This document shows positions 7,724 to 15,523 of a DNA stretch of 31,282 nt, piece after piece; the first letter of the stretch is position 1; each line of letters opens with the position of its first letter. Location of the stretch: NCBI GenBank assembly GCA_012963655.1, contig DTVI01000070.1, positions 1 to 31,282 on the forward strand, read 5' to 3'. The position numbers and the translations under genes are program-made. The stretch comes from Sulfurimonas sp. (GTDB lineage Bacteria > Campylobacterota > Campylobacteria > Campylobacterales > Sulfurimonadaceae). The notes under the pieces are model-generated. The model searched no databases. It saw only the letters and a program-made list of their open reading frames with translations, and was not told the origin of the DNA.

Positions 7724-8176
7724 ATGAAAAAATATGCTTTTACCATGATTGAACTTATTTTTGTAATTATTATTTTAGGTATTTTAGCCTCCGTAGCTAT
7801 TCCAAAACTAAGTGCAACAAGAGATGATGCAAAGGTGTCAAAAACAGCTCAAATGATAGCTATATCAGCAACTGAAATTCAATCTTATGCTGTTTCGAAG
7901 GCAGCAGTAACTAATGATCTGTCTTTGATGTCAAATGCCATTAATTCTTTAGTTTTAGACAATGAAGCAGTTCTAGATATACCCAATTCGTCTGTTGCTT
8001 TTAAAATGTCTAAGATAAATGATTGTATAAGCTTAAAACTAGTCTCTGACGCGCAGGATGTTAATTTATCTTTATCATTTGGAGCATCAACAGATCCCCT
8101 TTGTAATAGTTTGCAAGGGCTGTTTGATACAACTGTAAATTTAATTCCATTAAAAGGTTCTTATGTTATACGCTAA
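7724..8176 (+). CDS. type IV pilin / type II pseudopilin-like protein 2
   Basis: A 150-residue prepilin with leader MKKYA and cleavage site A/FTMIE: the residue before the cut is Ala rather than the usual Gly, which prepilin peptidases tolerate. The first 35 residues (FTMIELIFVI...AIPKL and TRDDAK) closely match pilin 1, while the rest diverges, as in tandem paralogues. Two cysteines (C101, C127) sit in the C-terminal half as in pilin 1. A TTAGG site is 7 bases before the ATG. Its 3' end overlaps the third pilin gene by 14 bases, so translation is coupled. Probably a minor subunit of the same filament. Confidence 0.9.
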   Translation: MKKYAFTMIELIFVIIILGILASVAIPKLSATRDDAKVSKTAQMIAISATEIQSYAVSKAAVTNDLSLMSNAINSLVLDNEAVLDIPNSSVAFKMSKINDCISLKLVSDAQDVNLSLSFGASTDPLCNSLQGLFDTTVNLIPLKGSYVIR

Positions 8177-8615
8177 TAAAAAAGCATTTACAATGATCGA
8201 ATTAGTATTTGTAATTGTAGTGTTAGGTATCTTAGCATCAGTTGCTATTCCAAGATTTGCTGTAACGCGCCAAGATGCTCAGCTAGCTAAGGCAAAATCA
8301 GATGTGGCAGCGATTCGTTCAGCTATTATTTCAGAAAGACAGACTAGACTTTTTAGAGGTCAGTCCGGGTTTATCTCTGCTATTGATAATGGTGCTACAA
8401 ATGCAGAAGGCCAAACAATTTTTGATGGAAATGGTACGAGTGTACTTCTTCAATATGGTATTGTAACATCTGCAAGTAATGGACATTGGATGAGAACGAA
8501 CGGGGATGAATATACCTATACTGTTGCAATCGGTACAGCAGTTTTTGATTATACAAAAGCTACTGGAACTTTTGACTGTGTGGATTCAACGGTATGTTCT
8601 ATCTTAACTGACTAA
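8163..8615 (+). CDS. type IV pilin / type II pseudopilin-like protein 3
   Basis: A 150-residue prepilin: leader MLYANKKA, cleavage site A/FTMIE, hydrophobic helix to AIPRF, then the TRQDAQ segment corresponding to TRDDAK of its two neighbours. The globular domain ends with a close cysteine pair (C139, C145), unlike the wider spacing in pilins 1 and 2. AAAAGG stands 5 bases before the ATG, inside the end of pilin 2. Its TAA stop is followed directly, in the same reading frame, by the TTG start of priA, so the two ORFs are separated by only one stop codon. Probably a minor pilin. Confidence 0.9.
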   Translation: MLYANKKAFTMIELVFVIVVLGILASVAIPRFAVTRQDAQLAKAKSDVAAIRSAIISERQTRLFRGQSGFISAIDNGATNAEGQTIFDGNGTSVLLQYGIVTSASNGHWMRTNGDEYTYTVAIGTAVFDYTKATGTFDCVDSTVCSILTD

Positions 8616-10457
8616 TTGCATTATTATACTTTTTCAATCTTAGGTTCACCTCTTGAACCTTTGACTTTTTCTTCTTTAGACCCTTATCCCCTTTTAGATA
8701 TTTTACTATTACCTTTTCAAAAAAAAGAAAAAGACGCGGTTGTTTTAGAAGAAGTTGATAAGCCTGAGTTTAAGACTGTTGATATCATTGAAGCGAAGAA
8801 TCTTAGTTTTTCAAAAACACAATATAAATTTGCTAAGTTTATTTCTGAGTATTATTTTTGTTCTTTAGGGGAGGCTTTTTCTTTATTTGTGCCTTTTGAT
8901 AAAGATATAAATACTGTTAAAATTGAGGAGCTAAAGACTTCTAATATTGAACTCTCAAGTGCGCAAGACAAGGCCTTAAAAGAACTTCAAAAGCATAAGG
9001 TTTCTCTTTTATTTGGAGATACTGGCTCTGGTAAAACAGAAATTTATATGAAATGGTTTGAAGAAGTTTTAGCACAAGATAAGAGTGTTTTAATGCTAAT
9101 GCCTGAAATCTCATTAACGCCTCAGATGCAAGATAGACTTGAAGAGCACTTTGGAGATAAGGTGGTGATGTGGCATTCTAAGCTTACTAAAAAGCAAAAA
9201 GAAAAAGCTCTGAAAATGATACATAATGGCTCAGCAAGAGTAATAGCAGGAGCACGATCTTCTCTTTTTTTGCCAATTAAAGACTTGGGCTTTATTGCAG
9301 TTGATGAAGAGCATGATGATTCATATAAGGCGTCCTCAAGACCCCGTTATAATGCTAGAGATATGGCTATATATTATGCTTCTTTACTTAAAATACCTGT
9401 CTTACTGGGTTCAGCTACACCTTCTCTTTCTTCTTATGTAAAATTTCCGTATGTTCGTTTAAAGGGAGGATACTTTAATCAAAATAGACGCTTTGTATAT
9501 GAACCTCATGTAGAAGAAATAACGCCTATTATTGAAGAAGCCGTCACAAAGATACATGCAAAAAAAGAGCAGTCTATGCTTTTTTTACCTACACGTGCTA
9601 ACTTTAAATACATGATTTGTGATCGATGTTCCTACACCTATAAATGCCCTTATTGTGATGTTGGTATGAGCGTACATAAGTTCTCTAGACGTGTCAAGTG
9701 TCATTATTGTAATTTTTCTGAACCCATACCTGAGATATGTCCTGAATGTAAAACAGGAAATTTACTTTCCTCTAGGCTTGGAACGGCAGAGGCGGTAGAA
9801 TATTTTGAAGAAAAATACCCTGATTTAAGAGTAGGTCAATTTGATAGAGACAAGATTACAACGCAAAAGAAGCTAAAGGCACTTCTTAGTTCTTTTAATG
9901 AAGGTGAGATAGACCTTCTTATTGGAACACAGATGCTATCAAAAGGACATGATTATCATGATGTTACCCTTGCTGTAATACTGGGTATAGATAATATCTT
10001 ACAAATGAGTGATTATAGAGCCAGAGAAAAAGCCTTGTCTTTGCTGATACAAATTGCAGGAAGAAGTGGTAGAAAAAAAGATGCAATTGTTTTAGTTCAA
10101 AGTTTTTATCAAGAATTTTTCTCACCTTACATTTTGAAATATGAAGAGTTTCTAGATGATGAAAAAGAGTTTAGAAAAGAACTATATCCCCCTTATAAAA
10201 AACTTTCAAAATTAAGTTTTGCCCATATTAAAAAAGATAAGGCAAATGATAATATGAATGAGGTCTTACAAAAACTTTATTATGCTCCAAATATTGAAGT
10301 AGTAGGACATGGGCCTTCTCCTATAGAAAAGATAGCCAATAAGTTTCGCTTTCAAATTTTACTTCGTTCTGATAAAAGTACAGACTTAATAAAGGCCATT
10401 AAAATGAGCAAGAATATTTTATGTGAAGTAGATATGGATCCAATAGATTTTGTCTAA
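8616..10457 (+). CDS. priA: primosomal protein N' (replication restart helicase PriA)
   Basis: A 3'-5' DNA helicase that recognises stalled forks and reloads the replicative helicase. The 613 residues are shorter than E. coli PriA (about 732), as usual in Campylobacterota. The N-terminus HYYTFSILGSPLEPLTF is the family's 3'-DNA-end-binding domain, which fixes the start at the TTG at 8616, immediately after the pilin 3 stop; no ATG exists nearby. Walker A is GDTGSGKT (134-141), the Walker B box is DEEH, and eight zinc-binding cysteines form four pairs (CDRC, CPYC, CHYC, CPEC). GTQMLSKGHDY and QIAGRSGRK are the late helicase motifs. No good ribosome binding site precedes the TTG, so it may depend on translation of pilin 3. 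Confidence 0.96.
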   Translation: MHYYTFSILGSPLEPLTFSSLDPYPLLDILLLPFQKKEKDAVVLEEVDKPEFKTVDIIEAKNLSFSKTQYKFAKFISEYYFCSLGEAFSLFVPFDKDINTVKIEELKTSNIELSSAQDKALKELQKHKVSLLFGDTGSGKTEIYMKWFEEVLAQDKSVLMLMPEISLTPQMQDRLEEHFGDKVVMWHSKLTKKQKEKALKMIHNGSARVIAGARSSLFLPIKDLGFIAVDEEHDDSYKASSRPRYNARDMAIYYASLLKIPVLLGSATPSLSSYVKFPYVRLKGGYFNQNRRFVYEPHVEEITPIIEEAVTKIHAKKEQSMLFLPTRANFKYMICDRCSYTYKCPYCDVGMSVHKFSRRVKCHYCNFSEPIPEICPECKTGNLLSSRLGTAEAVEYFEEKYPDLRVGQFDRDKITTQKKLKALLSSFNEGEIDLLIGTQMLSKGHDYHDVTLAVILGIDNILQMSDYRAREKALSLLIQIAGRSGRKKDAIVLVQSFYQEFFSPYILKYEEFLDDEKEFRKELYPPYKKLSKLSFAHIKKDKANDNMNEVLQKLYYAPNIEVVGHGPSPIEKIANKFRFQILLRSDKSTDLIKAIKMSKNILCEVDMDPIDFV

Positions 10458-10468
10458 ATAGTATTAAC

Positions 10469-10518
10469 ATGATTTTTAGAGAAACTTTTTGCTTTGCAAA
10501 ACCGCCACGGCTAGTTTT
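10469..10518. repeat. structured intergenic repeat, copy 2 (13-base flank plus 37-base core)
   Basis: Lies between priA and ispG. The 13-base flank ATGATTTTTAGAG (10469-10481) is identical to that at 4373-4385, but the core that follows (10482-10518) is in the opposite orientation. Its hairpins are TTTTGC with GCAAAA around TTT, and AAAACCGCC with GGCTAGTTTT around a 2-base loop. Compared with copy 1, CG/CG in the first stem has become GC/GC, and a T-A pair in the second is T-G, so pairing is kept while bases change. Confidence 0.5.
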
Positions 10519-10567
10519 GTATAAGAACTATTAAAATACTTCAAGCTCTTTCTTACCAATAAACAGA

Positions 10568-10573
10568 TAAAAT
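10568..10573 (+). promoter_or_regulatory. possible -10 box directly upstream of ispG
   Basis: TAAAAT with six bases to the ispG ATG, and no ribosome binding site in between. It is the weakest of three start codons in the window with this arrangement. Confidence 0.25.
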
Positions 10574-10579
10574 CCCTTT

Positions 10580-11647
10580 ATGATAAAACGATATGAAACT
10601 AAGAAAATATTTGTTGGAAATGTTGCTGTGGGTGGGGATTCTCCTATTTCTGTACAGTCAATGACGTACTCAGAAACACATAATGTACAAGCTACGGTTG
10701 AGCAAATTAATAAACTGCATTTTGCAGGCTGTGATATTGTTCGTGTAGCGGTGCCTGATATGAAAGATGCCCTTGCTCTAAAAGATATTAAGGCTCAGAT
10801 TGCGCTTCCTTTAGTAGCAGACATCCATTTTAATTATAAGCTTGCTCTTGTGGCGGCCGAAGTTGTGGATTGTATTCGTATTAATCCAGGAAATATTGGT
10901 GAGAAATCACGAGTTAAAGATATTGTTAAAGCCTGTCAAGAACGAAATATTCCTATGAGAATTGGTGTTAATGCTGGCTCTTTAGAAAAAGAATTTGAAA
11001 ACAAGTATGGTCAAACAGCCGAAGGTATGGTTGCTTCTGCTGAATATAATATAAAATTTTTAGAAGACCTTGGCTTTGATGATATAAAGATTTCATTAAA
11101 GGCATCTGATGTTCAACGTACCGTTGATGCTTATAGATTACTTCGTCCTAAAAATCATTATCCTTTTCATTTAGGTGTTACTGAAGCAGGAACTATCTTC
11201 CATGCGACTATTAAAAGTTCTATTGGACTTGGTGCTCTTTTACTTGATGGTATTGGTGACACTCTGCGTATCTCTATCACGGGAGAATTAGAAGAAGAAA
11301 TTAAAGTTGGTAAGGCTATTCTTAAAGATTCAGGAGCGGCTAAAGATGGTGTTAATATCATATCTTGTCCTACTTGTGGTCGTATTGAAGCGGACTTAGT
11401 GACAGCAGTTGCTGAGATTGAAGAAAAGACTAAACATATAAAAGCCCCTCTAGATATATCGGTGATGGGTTGTGTTGTAAACGCTATTGGTGAGGCTAAA
11501 CATGCAGATGTGGCAATTGCCTATGGTAAGGGTTCGGGACTTGTTATGGTTAAGGGTGAGGTTGTTGCTCGACTTGATGAAAAAGATCTAGTGAAAAAGT
11601 TTATCGAAGAAGTAGAAAAAGCAGCAGTAGAAAGTGAAAACAGTTAA
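10580..11647 (+). CDS. ispG: 4-hydroxy-3-methylbut-2-enyl-diphosphate synthase (IspG/GcpE)
   Basis: Converts 2-C-methylerythritol 2,4-cyclodiphosphate to HMBPP in the MEP isoprenoid pathway, using a [4Fe-4S] cluster. The 355 residues have the usual bacterial two-domain form: a TIM barrel beginning with RYETKKIFVG and VQSMT, then the cluster domain with C263 and C266 in SCPTCGR, C298 in VMGCVVN, and E305 as the likely fourth ligand. GSGLVMVKGEVV closes the protein. The stop overlaps the dnaB start (TAATG), so the two are co-translated. The position after priA is shared with C. jejuni. Assignment is secure. Confidence 0.98.
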   Translation: MIKRYETKKIFVGNVAVGGDSPISVQSMTYSETHNVQATVEQINKLHFAGCDIVRVAVPDMKDALALKDIKAQIALPLVADIHFNYKLALVAAEVVDCIRINPGNIGEKSRVKDIVKACQERNIPMRIGVNAGSLEKEFENKYGQTAEGMVASAEYNIKFLEDLGFDDIKISLKASDVQRTVDAYRLLRPKNHYPFHLGVTEAGTIFHATIKSSIGLGALLLDGIGDTLRISITGELEEEIKVGKAILKDSGAAKDGVNIISCPTCGRIEADLVTAVAEIEEKTKHIKAPLDISVMGCVVNAIGEAKHADVAIAYGKGSGLVMVKGEVVARLDEKDLVKKFIEEVEKAAVESENS

Positions 11648-13092
11648 TGGAAGAAACCCTTTATAATATCAATATTGAACGTTCTGTCTTAAACTCTATT
11701 ATTTTTGAGCCTTCTCAATTTGAAGATGTAGAAGCTAAGCTAAATACAGATGACTTTTATCTTCCTGCGCATCAAGAAATTTATACAGCTATGACTGAAC
11801 TTCATAGGGAAAATAAACCTATAGATGAAGAGTTCATTAAAAAACGTCTGAACGCTAAGAAACGTTTTGATGAGGCTGTTCTTTTAGATATTTTGTCCTC
11901 AAATCCTATTTCAAATACTATTGCTTATGTGATGGAGATAAAAGATAAGGCCATTAAACGTCATCTTCTTACTCTTACAACAGAGATTAAGAAAGTAACG
12001 ATGGAAGAAGATCTTCCTGCTGCAGAAGTTATTGATATTGTAGAAAAAAAGCTATATGAGATTACTCAGGCAAATGATAATGTTGACTTTAAAGATGCTC
12101 CTTCTATCACATATGACACAATGGAATACATTAAAGAGATGAAGTCTCGTGGTAATTCTGTACTTGTTGGGGTAGATACGGGATTTGCTGAGTTAAATAA
12201 GATGACTACGGGTTTTGGTAAGGGTGACCTTGTTATTATTGCTGCGCGTCCTGCTATGGGTAAAACCTCTTTTGCCCTAAACATGGTTTTACATCAGATG
12301 AAACTTGGAAATGGAGTGGCTTTCTTTTCTCTTGAAATGCCAGCTGAACAGTTAATGTTAAGACTTTTATCAGCTGATACATCTATCTTCTTGCAAAAGC
12401 TTCGTGTGGGTGATTTAAATGATGAAGAATGGTCACGTCTAAATGCCAGTATGGAGATGATGAATAACTCTAAACTTTTTGTTGATGATGGAGCAGGGAT
12501 GACGATAAATCAGCTTCGTTCAAAACTTAGAAAGTTAAAGTCTCAACATCCTGAGATTGAAATGTGTGTGATAGATTATCTTCAGATTATGCAAACCGCA
12601 GGTCGTGATAGACAGGCTGAAGTTTCTGAAATTTCTCGTGGACTTAAGATGCTTGCACGTGAGCTTGAGATGCCTATTGTCGCTCTTTCTCAGTTAAACC
12701 GTGGAGTTGAATCTAGAAATGATAAACGTCCAATGCTAAGTGATATCCGTGAATCGGGTGCGATTGAGCAAGATGCGGATATCATTATGTTTGTTTATCG
12801 TGATGATGTGTATCTTTATAAAGAAGAAAAAGAACGTGAAAAAGCAGCCAAGGCAGAAGGTAAAGAATTCACCTCTACTTATATAGAAAAAGAAGAAGAA
12901 GAGGCTGAAATTATCATCGGTAAGCAACGTAATGGTCCTACCGGGCATATAAAACTAGTATTTCAGAAAAAACTAACTAAATTCATCGATGCGCCTATGT
13001 ATGGCGGTGTAGAAATCTCTTATGAGAATGTTCAGGCCACAGAAGCAGTAATGGATGTAGCAAATGAAAGCGTCTCCCTCCCTCCTATCTAA
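11647..13092 (+). CDS. dnaB: replicative DNA helicase
   Basis: Hexameric 5'-3' helicase at the replication fork. The 481 residues comprise an N-terminal primase-binding domain (about 1-150), a linker, and a RecA-like domain with Walker A RPAMGKTS (K206), FFSLEMPAEQL, Walker B in CVIDYLQIM, and LSQLNRGVESR plus SDIRESGAIEQDAD near the end. No intein or internal insertion is present. The ATG overlaps the ispG stop. An acidic, lysine/glutamate-rich stretch (about 398-420) before the last conserved segment is longer than in E. coli. The comEC reading frame starts inside its last 29 bases. Being next to priA and ispG makes this a replication-centred plus-strand cluster. Confidence 0.98.
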   Translation: MEETLYNINIERSVLNSIIFEPSQFEDVEAKLNTDDFYLPAHQEIYTAMTELHRENKPIDEEFIKKRLNAKKRFDEAVLLDILSSNPISNTIAYVMEIKDKAIKRHLLTLTTEIKKVTMEEDLPAAEVIDIVEKKLYEITQANDNVDFKDAPSITYDTMEYIKEMKSRGNSVLVGVDTGFAELNKMTTGFGKGDLVIIAARPAMGKTSFALNMVLHQMKLGNGVAFFSLEMPAEQLMLRLLSADTSIFLQKLRVGDLNDEEWSRLNASMEMMNNSKLFVDDGAGMTINQLRSKLRKLKSQHPEIEMCVIDYLQIMQTAGRDRQAEVSEISRGLKMLARELEMPIVALSQLNRGVESRNDKRPMLSDIRESGAIEQDADIIMFVYRDDVYLYKEEKEREKAAKAEGKEFTSTYIEKEEEEAEIIIGKQRNGPTGHIKLVFQKKLTKFIDAPMYGGVEISYENVQATEAVMDVANESVSLPPI

Positions 13093-14329
13093 GGTAGAAC
13101 TTTTTACCTCTATGCGGCAAATATTTTTTGCCCTATCTCTTTTTGTACTCCTTTTTATTTTTTCTTTATTTTTACAATATCTACAATTTCAAAAGCTAAC
13201 GCAATTTGATGATTATATTACTGAAGTGTATGTTGAAAAACAGTATAAAAAGAAAAACTATTGGGTCTTAAAACTTCAAAGCCTTGAGGGCTTTTCTTTT
13301 TACACAAGCTCAAAAGACAACTTGAAAAATTTAGAAGGACAGCATTTAAGTGTGCGTTTATTTATTAATGATTTAGATTTCTTATCTTATTTAAAAGGCT
13401 TTTATCTTCCTTCTCAAATCTTAATGGGCTTAGAAGCTAAAGAAAAACGTTATTCGCTTATGCAAGACTTAGATAGGCTGCATAAGACTTCTACCTCTGC
13501 TGTGTACAAGGCCTTATTTTATGCAGGTTCTATCCCTCCTTCTTTAAGAAATCAACTATCGGCCCTTGGGATAAACCACCTTTTAGCCATCAGTGGTTTT
13601 CACTTAGGGGTGCTCAGTTTTATCCTTTTCTTTCTTTTAAGATCATTCTATACACCTTTTCAAAGCATGCTTTTCCCTTTTAGAAATGCGCATAAAGATA
13701 TAGCGGTACTTGTTTTTATACTTTTATTTTTATATGTGTACTTTTTGGACTTTGTCCCTTCTTTACTTAGGGCCTTTACCATGAGTGTTTTCGCTTATAC
13801 CTTATATGACAGGGGTATAAAGATCTTGTCTTTTTCATCTTTATTTTTAGTGATAGCTTTTTTGATTTCTCTTTTTCCTAAGCTGATTTTTGCCCTAGGA
13901 TTTTGGTTCTCAGTAGCAGGGGTATTTTATATCTTTTTATTTTTGCACCATATGAAAAACTTAAAGCCTTGGCAGACATTTATACTTATTCATATATGGG
14001 TGTATTTAGCAATGCTTCCTATTGTGCATTACTTTTTTGGAAGTTTTAGTATAGCTCAGGTCTTTTCACCTGTTTTAAGTATGCTTTTTATATTATTTTA
14101 TCCTCTGTCCTTGTTTATGCATTTTATAGGTTTTGGGGACACTCTTGATCCGATTTTAGAATATATTTTAGCTTTAAATCTCTTAGTCATTGAGATTTTT
14201 ATCCCCTTATATCTCTTTATCTTCATTATCTTGATCAGTCTTTTGGCTATTATTCATAAGTTCTTTTTTTATATTTTGTTCTTCTTCAATCTTGTGCTCC
14301 TTGGATACTTTTTCTATGGTGTAACATAG
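13064..14329 (+). CDS. comEC: ComEC/Rec2-type DNA uptake channel, short form
   Basis: Inner-membrane protein expected to carry single-stranded DNA into the cytoplasm during natural transformation. The 421 residues have an N-terminal membrane helix, an OB-like soluble stretch (about 50-105), and the competence domain with several membrane helices and the signature HLLAISGFHLG (172-182). The C-terminal metallo-beta-lactamase-like domain of Bacillus ComEC is absent, as in other Campylobacterota. I kept the ATG at 13064, inside dnaB, because the residues LLSKVELF before the first helix resemble the family; an ATG at 13112 is the alternative. The last 123 bases overlap the oppositely coded yihY gene. 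In C. jejuni comEC also precedes rbn/yihY. Confidence 0.88.
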   Translation: MKASPSLLSKVELFTSMRQIFFALSLFVLLFIFSLFLQYLQFQKLTQFDDYITEVYVEKQYKKKNYWVLKLQSLEGFSFYTSSKDNLKNLEGQHLSVRLFINDLDFLSYLKGFYLPSQILMGLEAKEKRYSLMQDLDRLHKTSTSAVYKALFYAGSIPPSLRNQLSALGINHLLAISGFHLGVLSFILFFLLRSFYTPFQSMLFPFRNAHKDIAVLVFILLFLYVYFLDFVPSLLRAFTMSVFAYTLYDRGIKILSFSSLFLVIAFLISLFPKLIFALGFWFSVAGVFYIFLFLHHMKNLKPWQTFILIHIWVYLAMLPIVHYFFGSFSIAQVFSPVLSMLFILFYPLSLFMHFIGFGDTLDPILEYILALNLLVIEIFIPLYLFIFIILISLLAIIHKFFFYILFFFNLVLLGYFFYGVT

Positions 14330-15133
14330 TTTTAAACCATAAATGAAAATTATCCAAGAAACATAAATCCATAAAAAGAAAAAGATAAGAGTAGAAAAAG
14401 AACCATAAATAGTGGCGTAAATTTGGGTCTTATTAAGAATATACATAATAAAACCAATCTTAGCAAGATACCAGGTTAAAGATACAGCAAAAGAACTAAT
14501 CCCTGCCGCTCTATTAGATATTTCTACATTTGCAGAAATCTTATAAATTAGAAAAAACATGGACCAGATGATAAAATAAGGAACCAATTCTAAAACTTTT
14601 AAAGCACTAGAATAATGCTGCTCATCTAAATAAACTTGAAGCTCATTTGAAAGATAAAAAGAAAAAATAAGAGCAATTGGGGTGAGGGTGACAAGTGTCC
14701 AGTAGATACTAAGAGACTGCCAAAATCCACGAGCTGGGGTTTTGAAAATCTTATTGACTATATACTCAAAGTTTTGAAAAAAGAGCATGGATGAAATAAT
14801 AATTGCAATAATCCCCATAATGCTGAGTTGAAAAGAGTTCTGCATGAAACTGTCGATAAAGGTTGAAAAGACCTCTGAATCGACGGGAACGATGTTATTC
14901 ATAATAAAAGATTTTATATTGGCATAAAAAGAATCAAAGCTTGTTAAGGCAGTTGAAATAGATAAGACAATTAATAAAACAGGCACTAGGGTGAAAAGTG
15001 TATAAAAGCTTAGACTAGAGGCATAAAAAGTTATATCTTTATCAAAAAGTGAGGTGAAATAGGTTTTTATAATTTTATATGAAAACTTAAAATATTTAAG
15101 GTATTTTGAGGGGGTTTTAATTTCTTCTTCCAT
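14207..15133 (-). CDS. YihY/BrkB (UPF0761) family membrane protein
   Basis: Six predicted membrane helices between residues 35 and 270 (e.g. SFYTLFTLVPVLLIVLS, WTLVTLTPIALIFSFYL, YGSFSTLIFFFLWIYVSW). The family was long annotated as ribonuclease BN in error; its real role is unknown. The ATG at 15133 is preferred to one at 15139 because AAAGG is 6 bases before it but abuts the first. The hydrophilic C-terminal tail (about 40 residues, rich in E, K, N, Q) is the part encoded opposite the last membrane helices of comEC. A good promoter lies just upstream, directly after the glcD remnant. C. jejuni has the same gene (rbn) in the same place. Confidence 0.88.
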   Translation of the reverse strand: MEEEIKTPSKYLKYFKFSYKIIKTYFTSLFDKDITFYASSLSFYTLFTLVPVLLIVLSISTALTSFDSFYANIKSFIMNNIVPVDSEVFSTFIDSFMQNSFQLSIMGIIAIIISSMLFFQNFEYIVNKIFKTPARGFWQSLSIYWTLVTLTPIALIFSFYLSNELQVYLDEQHYSSALKVLELVPYFIIWSMFFLIYKISANVEISNRAAGISSFAVSLTWYLAKIGFIMYILNKTQIYATIYGSFSTLIFFFLWIYVSWIIFIYGLKLCYTIEKVSKEHKIEEEQNIKKELMNNSQKTDQDNEDKEI

Positions 15134-15154
15134 AGGCATCCTTTAAAGACACCT

Positions 15155-15160
15155 ATTATA
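15155..15160 (-). promoter_or_regulatory. -10 box of the yihY promoter
   Basis: TTTGGT directly before TATAAT on the minus strand, 21 bases before the ATG at 15133. This gives yihY its own promoter now that the upstream glcD gene is broken. Confidence 0.5.
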
Positions 15161-15183
15161 ACCAAAGAAAAAAAATATTTTTT

Positions 15184-15488
15184 GAGTCCCATCTTATGCG
15201 GATGTAAAATATTGTTAGGATAAAAGGCTTTTTTAATTGTTTGAAAAAGGTTCATCTCTTCATCTGTAAAACCCGAACCTGTCCATGTGGAAGGATAATA
15301 ATCTTATTTTTATTACAGTATTTTAATATGTTTGAAATATCTTCTTTATGAGGTGTAAATAAAACCGTGTCAGGCTCAAAATACTCACTTGTTGCATCAT
15401 ATGTATAAGCAATTAAATAAGCCTTTTCTGTATATATATTCTAATCATATACAATGCTTTTTACATGATTAAAATGTTCTACATCCAT
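15184..15488 (-). pseudogene. glcD: remnant of glcD (FAD-linked glycolate/lactate oxidase subunit)
   Basis: The 384 bases between yihY and pgbA contain no intact gene but hold both ends of a GlcD-like protein. From an ATG at 15488 the frame reads MDVEHFNHV, hits TAG at 15441-15443, then continues with YDATSEYFEPDTVLF and EDISNILKYC, the FAD-oxidase N-terminal segment. At about 15282-15284 one base is missing; in the next frame TGSGFT, the start of the FAD-binding glycine motif, follows. Directly after it comes DEEMNLFQTIKKAF and PNNILHPHKMGL, which is the usual C-terminal end (normally FDPNNILNPGKMG). Roughly 350-400 internal codons are gone. The position matches glcD (Cj1213c, as I recall) between rbn and the PgbA-like gene in C. 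jejuni. Confidence 0.8.
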
Positions 15489-15523
15489 TTTGACTTCTTT
15501 GTAAAGTTCTAGGTTTATAGCAT

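Noticed and set aside
12838..12905. Lys/Glu-rich insertion near the end of DnaB as an intein or insertion scar
   Set aside because: No intein motifs; a short charged stretch in a variable region of the helicase domain.
14207..15133. YihY as ribonuclease BN
   Set aside because: The rbn name for this family is a historical misassignment; the protein is an integral membrane protein with no nuclease motif.
15067..15255. A 62-codon open frame on the minus strand starting MNLFQTIKKAF
   Set aside because: It is the C-terminal tail of the glcD remnant running on past its lost stop into yihY; not a separate gene.
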